From: Williamsia sp.
GTDB taxonomy: Bacteria; Bacteroidota; Bacteroidia; Chitinophagales; Chitinophagaceae
DNA: 64,000 bases
Direction: 5' to 3'
Assembly (NCBI GenBank): GCA_015069695.1
Contig: JADCRZ010000007.1
Location: 62,001 to 126,000 of the forward strand
Under the pieces are notes generated by a model, which did no database searches, had not been told where the DNA came from, and worked only from the letters and a program-made list of their open reading frames with translations. Of this stretch, positions 59,993 to 64,000 are shown one piece after another (position 1 is the first letter of the stretch; each line of letters opens with the position of its first letter). The position numbers were made by a program, and so were the translations under genes.

Positions 59993-60880
59993 TTACATCA
60001 CGTAATAGTCAAACGATGCCATGGTTTTTTCCTCCACAGGAAGTCCGGCCATTTCGGCGAGGTTGCGTTCGATTGTTTGCGCTATCGTTGTCATAGCTGT
60101 ATCGGTGGGTTTGTTTTCAAAAGGATCCTGCATCAATATAGCCGTCCGCTCAATAGCGATGAATAAGCATGGAATCAACGTCGCCAAGATTATTTCAACA
60201 ATAGCATTATTATCATCCAGCCCAAAAGGCAGGATGGTCATAAAAACGTATATCAAGAAATGGATTAAGGCACTGTACGACCTCGGAAAAATAGTGTTTT
60301 TGATGCGTTCGCATTTTCCCATCGCATCTGTAAGGCGCTGCAGGGTTGTTTCCAGTTGCACCTGTATGTTGGCATTCAATTCAAACTCCGTGCTAACGGC
60401 CGCCAGGTCGGCGGCGTGCCTTGAGAGCAATGCATTCGGTAAATGGTCCCCGGTAATGTTCTCCCGCTGAAGGTAGGCGGAGAGGAATGAGGGAAAGCTT
60501 TCTTTACGCAGCCGGTAACCCAGTGCATAACACCACATAGACTGCCTTATGGCGAATTGTTGAATTACTTCTTTTTTTCTTTCACAGGATGGAAGAAACT
60601 GGGCAATCTGGCGGATCAGCGTCCTGCTGTCGTTGACGATGCCTCCCCAAACGATTCGTGCTTCCCACCACCGCTCATAGGATTGAGATGTGCGAAAGGC
60701 CAGAAGCAGCGAAAGTAATGTGCCGGTGAGTGCCGGGATACTGAGCGAAACAGAAATGTTTTTGAAGAAGGAGAAATGGTCAAGGGTTCCCACAACAGCG
60801 GCGTAGCAGAAAATCGCAACAAGATCCCATTTAATGAGCCGGATAAAATAGCTGACGGATATTCCTTTATTGAGTAACAT
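59993..60880 (-). CDS. Bestrophin-like ion channel (UPF0187)
   Basis: 295 residues, four TM regions. Landmarks: 'SYERWWEARIVWGGIVNDSR', and 'ILMQDPFENKPTDTAMTTIA', the conserved bestrophin C-terminal segment that ends at the channel neck. Bacterial homologues conduct cations or anions; a volume or pH role is usual. It lies on the minus strand between the two 59-bp repeats. Confidence 0.9.
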   Translation of the reverse strand: MLLNKGISVSYFIRLIKWDLVAIFCYAAVVGTLDHFSFFKNISVSLSIPALTGTLLSLLLAFRTSQSYERWWEARIVWGGIVNDSRTLIRQIAQFLPSCERKKEVIQQFAIRQSMWCYALGYRLRKESFPSFLSAYLQRENITGDHLPNALLSRHAADLAAVSTEFELNANIQVQLETTLQRLTDAMGKCERIKNTIFPRSYSALIHFLIYVFMTILPFGLDDNNAIVEIILATLIPCLFIAIERTAILMQDPFENKPTDTAMTTIAQTIERNLAEMAGLPVEEKTMASFDYYVM

Positions 60881-61560
60881 GGTCGAATATTAAAACTTTT
60901 TTGGCAAACTTTCTTTCTTTCAGCCAGTTCGTTCGACCCGTTAATTATTCTAATTATGTTGACCCGCCTGTCGTTTGACCCAATTACTTATTTCTTCTCC
61001 TATAGGTTTACAAACAAACGCCGATTTCTCTTAATTGCAAGGAAATGGCTTACGGCAAGAGGAGCCTACGGATACTTTTTTTGCGATGGTATCTGCACGA
61101 CAGGGGCAACGGTTGGCATTAAAATTTTACCGCAATGAAAAGTGTTTGGATGATTGGTAAAAGTCACGAATATCCGCTCCTTGCAAAATAATCGGCTGCC
61201 TGCACAAAGCCCTAATAAGGCACAGCAAAGCGTAACTATTGACAAAGCAAGTTGATAGTAGGAGACGACATTATTGACTTTTGCACATAGCACTCCGGGT
61301 TCAATTACCTTTCCTGAAAATCAGCGACTGATGTTTTGTTTTCAAACAGCGTATACAAAACCGGCGGCAGCGGGTAAAGAAGGGAAAAGAAAAGGTGGAC
61401 TATCAAGGTTCGCTATGCGATTTTGCGTTGGCCGTTAGCCATGTTTTAGATTATTTATGTTTCACTCTTTCCAAATCTTTCACAATCCGTAAACTCCTTT
61501 CCCGCATTCGTAAGCATCGCTTCATTTTACTTTGCCACATTTGCCAAAAAAATCCGGCAA
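60881..61560. other. Long intergenic region with one repeat copy
   Basis: About 680 bp without a believable gene. A 60-residue plus-strand frame at 60956-61138 has mixed composition and no start signals and was not called. Copy B of the intergenic repeat lies at 61408-61466, and its TTATTTATGTTTCA end resembles a promoter -7 element. The region must carry the promoters of the bestrophin gene (minus) and the TonB receptor gene (plus), but I could not place them with confidence. Confidence 0.5.
61408..61466 (+). repeat. Copy B of the 59-bp intergenic repeat
   Basis: See 59615-59673. Same orientation, no gaps, most conserved at both ends. Lies 95 bp before the TonB receptor start. Confidence 0.6.
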
Positions 61561-64000
61561 ATGAGAAGACTGATATTGTTTCTTGCACTGTTTGTTTCCA
61601 TCAATTCGTGGGCGCAGAGCGTTGTGCAAGGCATCGTAAAAAATGAAAGCGGCGAAGCCATAGCATCGGCCACGGTGCAAATCAACGGACAAACCACCCT
61701 CACAAATGAAGGCGGTTTTTATACTCTTCGCACTAGGGCTGGCGCCGCCAAAATCACGGCATCTGCCGTAGGCTATGAAAGCTTTCAAAAAAATGTAACG
61801 GTGCAGGAGGGAAAAGAGCAAACGGTAAACATTATCTTGAACGAAGCTGTAAAGGAATTGCAGGCCGTGGAAATCATTGGCCGCAAAGAAAGCGGCTATA
61901 AAAATAGCAGCTCGTTTTCCGGCACCAAAACCGCTACACCCTTGAAAGAAGTGCCGCAGGCCATCAGCTACGCCACCAAAGAGCTGATGCAGGACCAGCA
62001 GGCCATCCGCCTGGGCGATATCGTAAAAAACTTTAGCGGCGTCAACCAGTTTACTTTTTACGACGACATCACCATTCGCGGCTTCCGGGTATCGGGCGGC
62101 GAAGGCGGTGTGCAATTGATTAACGGCATGCGCACAACCACGGGCTTTTGGAAACAATCCTTAACGAATTATCTTGAAAGAGTGGAAGTCATCAAAGGGC
62201 CGGCCTCGGCCTTGTTCGGCAACACCTCACCTGGCGGCACCATCAACCGGGTTACCAAAAAACCCTTGCAGGAAAAACGCCAAAGCATCAGCTTTACCAC
62301 CGGCAGCTTCAACACGCTCAGGGCTTTGTCCGATTTCACCGGCCCCATGAATGAGGAGAAAACCTTGCTGTATCGTCTCAACCTTGGCTACGAAAATTCG
62401 GGCAGCTTTCGTCATTTGCAATTTGACAAGAACATCGTGATTGCACCGTCCATCTCCTTTTTACCAACAGCCAAAACCCGCTTTAATTTTGATTTGGTTT
62501 ACAACAAGTCCAATAGCCGTTTAGACCGTGGGCAAGCCGTGTTTGGCAACAACGATATTTACTCGGTGCCCACATCAAAAAGCCTGAACCAGGTGAATGA
62601 CTATCTGAATGAAGAAAACTTCATGCTCACCACATCACTTAACCACAAATTTTCAGAACGGCTTCAGTTCAACCTGGCGTATGTAAAAACCGGCTACGAA
62701 GAGGATTTGCTGGAGCACCGTTCCGCAAACACTTATGCCAAAGACAGCGCCGGCGCCATTATTCCCACACTGGTGGAAATGCAGGTGTTCATTCGCAAAC
62801 GCAAACGCTATGTGGACAATGCTTCTGCTTTTCTTACTTACGATTTCAATCTGGGAGCAACCACGCACAAGTTTTTAGCCGGTGTTGATTACTCGCAGGA
62901 GCGGCAGCCCTTTGGCGGCTCGCAGTTGCAGGCAAGAGGCTATCGCAACAACACCAACACTGGCGCCGCAAACTATAACCCTGCACAACCCGCCAAATTT
63001 TTGTACGAAACGGTGAACGGTGTAAAACGACCGGTGCCCAACGTGCCGCATTTTGATTTGGCTGCGGCAAGTCCGTACGCCCTGCAGGACATGAGCAAAT
63101 ATTTTTACACTCGTGTTGACTTTGACCCGACGTTTAATTCGCTCAATGGCTTTTATGTGCAGGACCAGATAAAGTTTGGAAAGTTGCAGGCTTTGATTGG
63201 CCTTCGCTATGAAATATTCTCCGACAAAATAAACTACCTGAAGCCGGCCCAGGCTACTGTAAAGCAGAATGCTTTTATCCCCCGCTTTGGTTTAGTGTAT
63301 TCGCTTAGTCGCAACGTTAACCTTTACGGCACGTATGCCAAAGGCTACAATCCGCAAACGGCCAGCACCATTGCCAACCCTTTGGCCGGCGGACCTTTTG
63401 ATCCCTTGTACAGCAGCCTTGTAGAATTTGGGGCGAAGAGCGAATGGTTTAATAAACGTCTTGCACTAATCACTTCGGTTTACAAAATTGAACTGCGCAA
63501 TGTGCTGTACAATGCAGGTGTGGCCGGCCAGCCCGACCTGTTGCGCCAGATAGGAAAAGAAAGGGCAAAGGGTTTTGAATTTGAGGCCACGGGACAGCTC
63601 AACCCCAACTGGAATTTGATTGTAGCGTATGCGTACAACGACGCCGCCATTTCGGAAAGCACCAAGCCGGAAGAGATAGGCCGTCAAAAACCCAATGCAC
63701 CCAAACAGCAGGGCAGCTTCTGGACGAAGTACTCCTTTTCCAAAGGCAATCTTTCAGGTCTTGGTTTTGGTATAGGTGGCAACTTTGTTACCGGCCGTAA
63801 CGTATCGCTCAGCCAGACGCAAACCCTGCCGGGCTATGCGTTGCTCAACGCAGCGGTTTATTACCGGGTGAATAAATTTCAATTGCAGGTGAACATGAAC
63901 AACCTGCTTGATAAAACCTATTGGGTGGGCGGGTATGATTATTTGCGGCTGTTTCCCGGCGCAACCCGGAATTATCTGGCAAGCGTGGCTTATACATTTT
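61561..64000 (+). CDS. TonB-dependent receptor (siderophore-type), cut at window edge
   Basis: 813 codons from ATG 61561 to the edge. Signal peptide (NSWAQS), a carboxypeptidase-regulatory-like domain (20-95; 'VQGIVKNESGEAIASATV' in part), plug with 'IRGFRVSGG' and 'LFGNTSPGGTINRVTKKP', then a 22-strand barrel. Ends '...YLASVAYTF' with the terminal Phe of outer-membrane proteins, and the next codon starts with T, so the stop is probably the first codon beyond the window. Likely imports a ferric siderophore or a metal chelate; ligand unknown. Confidence 0.9.
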   Translation, partial: MRRLILFLALFVSINSWAQSVVQGIVKNESGEAIASATVQINGQTTLTNEGGFYTLRTRAGAAKITASAVGYESFQKNVTVQEGKEQTVNIILNEAVKELQAVEIIGRKESGYKNSSSFSGTKTATPLKEVPQAISYATKELMQDQQAIRLGDIVKNFSGVNQFTFYDDITIRGFRVSGGEGGVQLINGMRTTTGFWKQSLTNYLERVEVIKGPASALFGNTSPGGTINRVTKKPLQEKRQSISFTTGSFNTLRALSDFTGPMNEEKTLLYRLNLGYENSGSFRHLQFDKNIVIAPSISFLPTAKTRFNFDLVYNKSNSRLDRGQAVFGNNDIYSVPTSKSLNQVNDYLNEENFMLTTSLNHKFSERLQFNLAYVKTGYEEDLLEHRSANTYAKDSAGAIIPTLVEMQVFIRKRKRYVDNASAFLTYDFNLGATTHKFLAGVDYSQERQPFGGSQLQARGYRNNTNTGAANYNPAQPAKFLYETVNGVKRPVPNVPHFDLAAASPYALQDMSKYFYTRVDFDPTFNSLNGFYVQDQIKFGKLQALIGLRYEIFSDKINYLKPAQATVKQNAFIPRFGLVYSLSRNVNLYGTYAKGYNPQTASTIANPLAGGPFDPLYSSLVEFGAKSEWFNKRLALITSVYKIELRNVLYNAGVAGQPDLLRQIGKERAKGFEFEATGQLNPNWNLIVAYAYNDAAISESTKPEEIGRQKPNAPKQQGSFWTKYSFSKGNLSGLGFGIGGNFVTGRNVSLSQTQTLPGYALLNAAVYYRVNKFQLQVNMNNLLDKTYWVGGYDYLRLFPGATRNYLASVAYTF

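Noticed and set aside
60956-61138. 60-codon plus-strand frame in the bestrophin-TonB gap
   Set aside because: Composition unlike the neighbouring genes, no signal peptide or domain, and no ribosome site; treated as chance.
1-64000. CRISPR arrays, tRNA and rRNA genes
   Set aside because: No regularly spaced repeats and no cloverleaf or rRNA-like stretch were noticed on either strand by reading alone; a covariance-model scan would settle it.

Overview
The window reads as chromosomal DNA of a Bacteroidota bacterium, most likely a Chitinophagaceae-type Sphingobacteriia relative. This is inferred from the many small Bacteroidota-restricted families (HYC_CC_PP-like, DUF6660-like, DUF3347, DUF1622, DUF2933-like, DUF5676-like, DUF4136), a carboxypeptidase-regulatory-like N-terminus on the TonB receptor, weak Shine-Dalgarno use and a moderate GC content. 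No rRNA, tRNA or CRISPR array was seen.

Region 1 (1-23.4 kb) is a dense, almost entirely plus-strand copper/silver-type island. It holds a periplasmic HMA protein, a Cus-like tripartite RND pump whose inner-membrane subunit is split into two coupled ORFs, a TolC-like channel, two periplasmic adaptors with heavy-metal-binding domains (HMBD), a DUF3347 protein and a CPH-type (P1B-3) copper ATPase. A metal-independent class I aldolase and a PepSY protein follow. Next come two unusual AraC-type regulators that each carry an N-terminal CxxC metal-binding-like domain, plus a small relative of that domain with neither CxxC nor HTH. A free-standing RNA-polymerase-alpha-CTD-like protein lies between the regulators. 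Several small secreted metal-binding-like proteins follow (triple HMBD, Met-rich). The island ends in a three-gene module that looks like an electron conduit: an anchored flavin/2Fe-2S reductase, a b-type membrane protein and a heptaheme cytochrome c.

Region 2 (23.5-40 kb) is more mixed: a PRPP-synthetase-like protein, a GH13 enzyme, a P-loop ATPase, a giant metallophosphoesterase/outer-membrane-barrel fusion, small secreted proteins, an SDR and a GH1-like enzyme, a SulP-carbonic anhydrase fusion, MgtC, DUF1345, a ZIP transporter and small lipoproteins. At 40.05-41.48 kb a complete IS4-type insertion sequence sits between perfect 10-bp target duplications.

Region 3 (41.7-45 kb) holds small secreted proteins, a DUF2279 protein and an L,D-transpeptidase-like protein, separated by convincing terminators.

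Region 4 (45-59.6 kb) is a second metal island, of Czc/Zn-Cd type. It contains a DUF6660-like protein, a CzcA-TolC single-chain fusion, CzcB, a Cys-rich four-helix copper-storage-like protein, a NicO-like permease, a P1B-2 ATPase paired with an accessory LspA (as in pbrA/pbrC), DUF305, a CDF exporter, a non-canonical Nramp and an encapsulated-ferritin-like protein without an encapsulin. Region 5 (59.6-64 kb) has a bestrophin-like channel flanked by two copies of a diverged 59-bp intergenic repeat, and a TonB-dependent receptor that runs to the window edge.

Together the genes cover sensing, periplasmic buffering, RND and P-type efflux, uptake and storage of soft and divalent metals. The most unusual parts are the sensor-fused AraC regulators with their candidate half-sites, the reductase-cytochrome b-heptaheme module beside Met-rich lipoproteins, the split Cus pump and the fused Czc pump.
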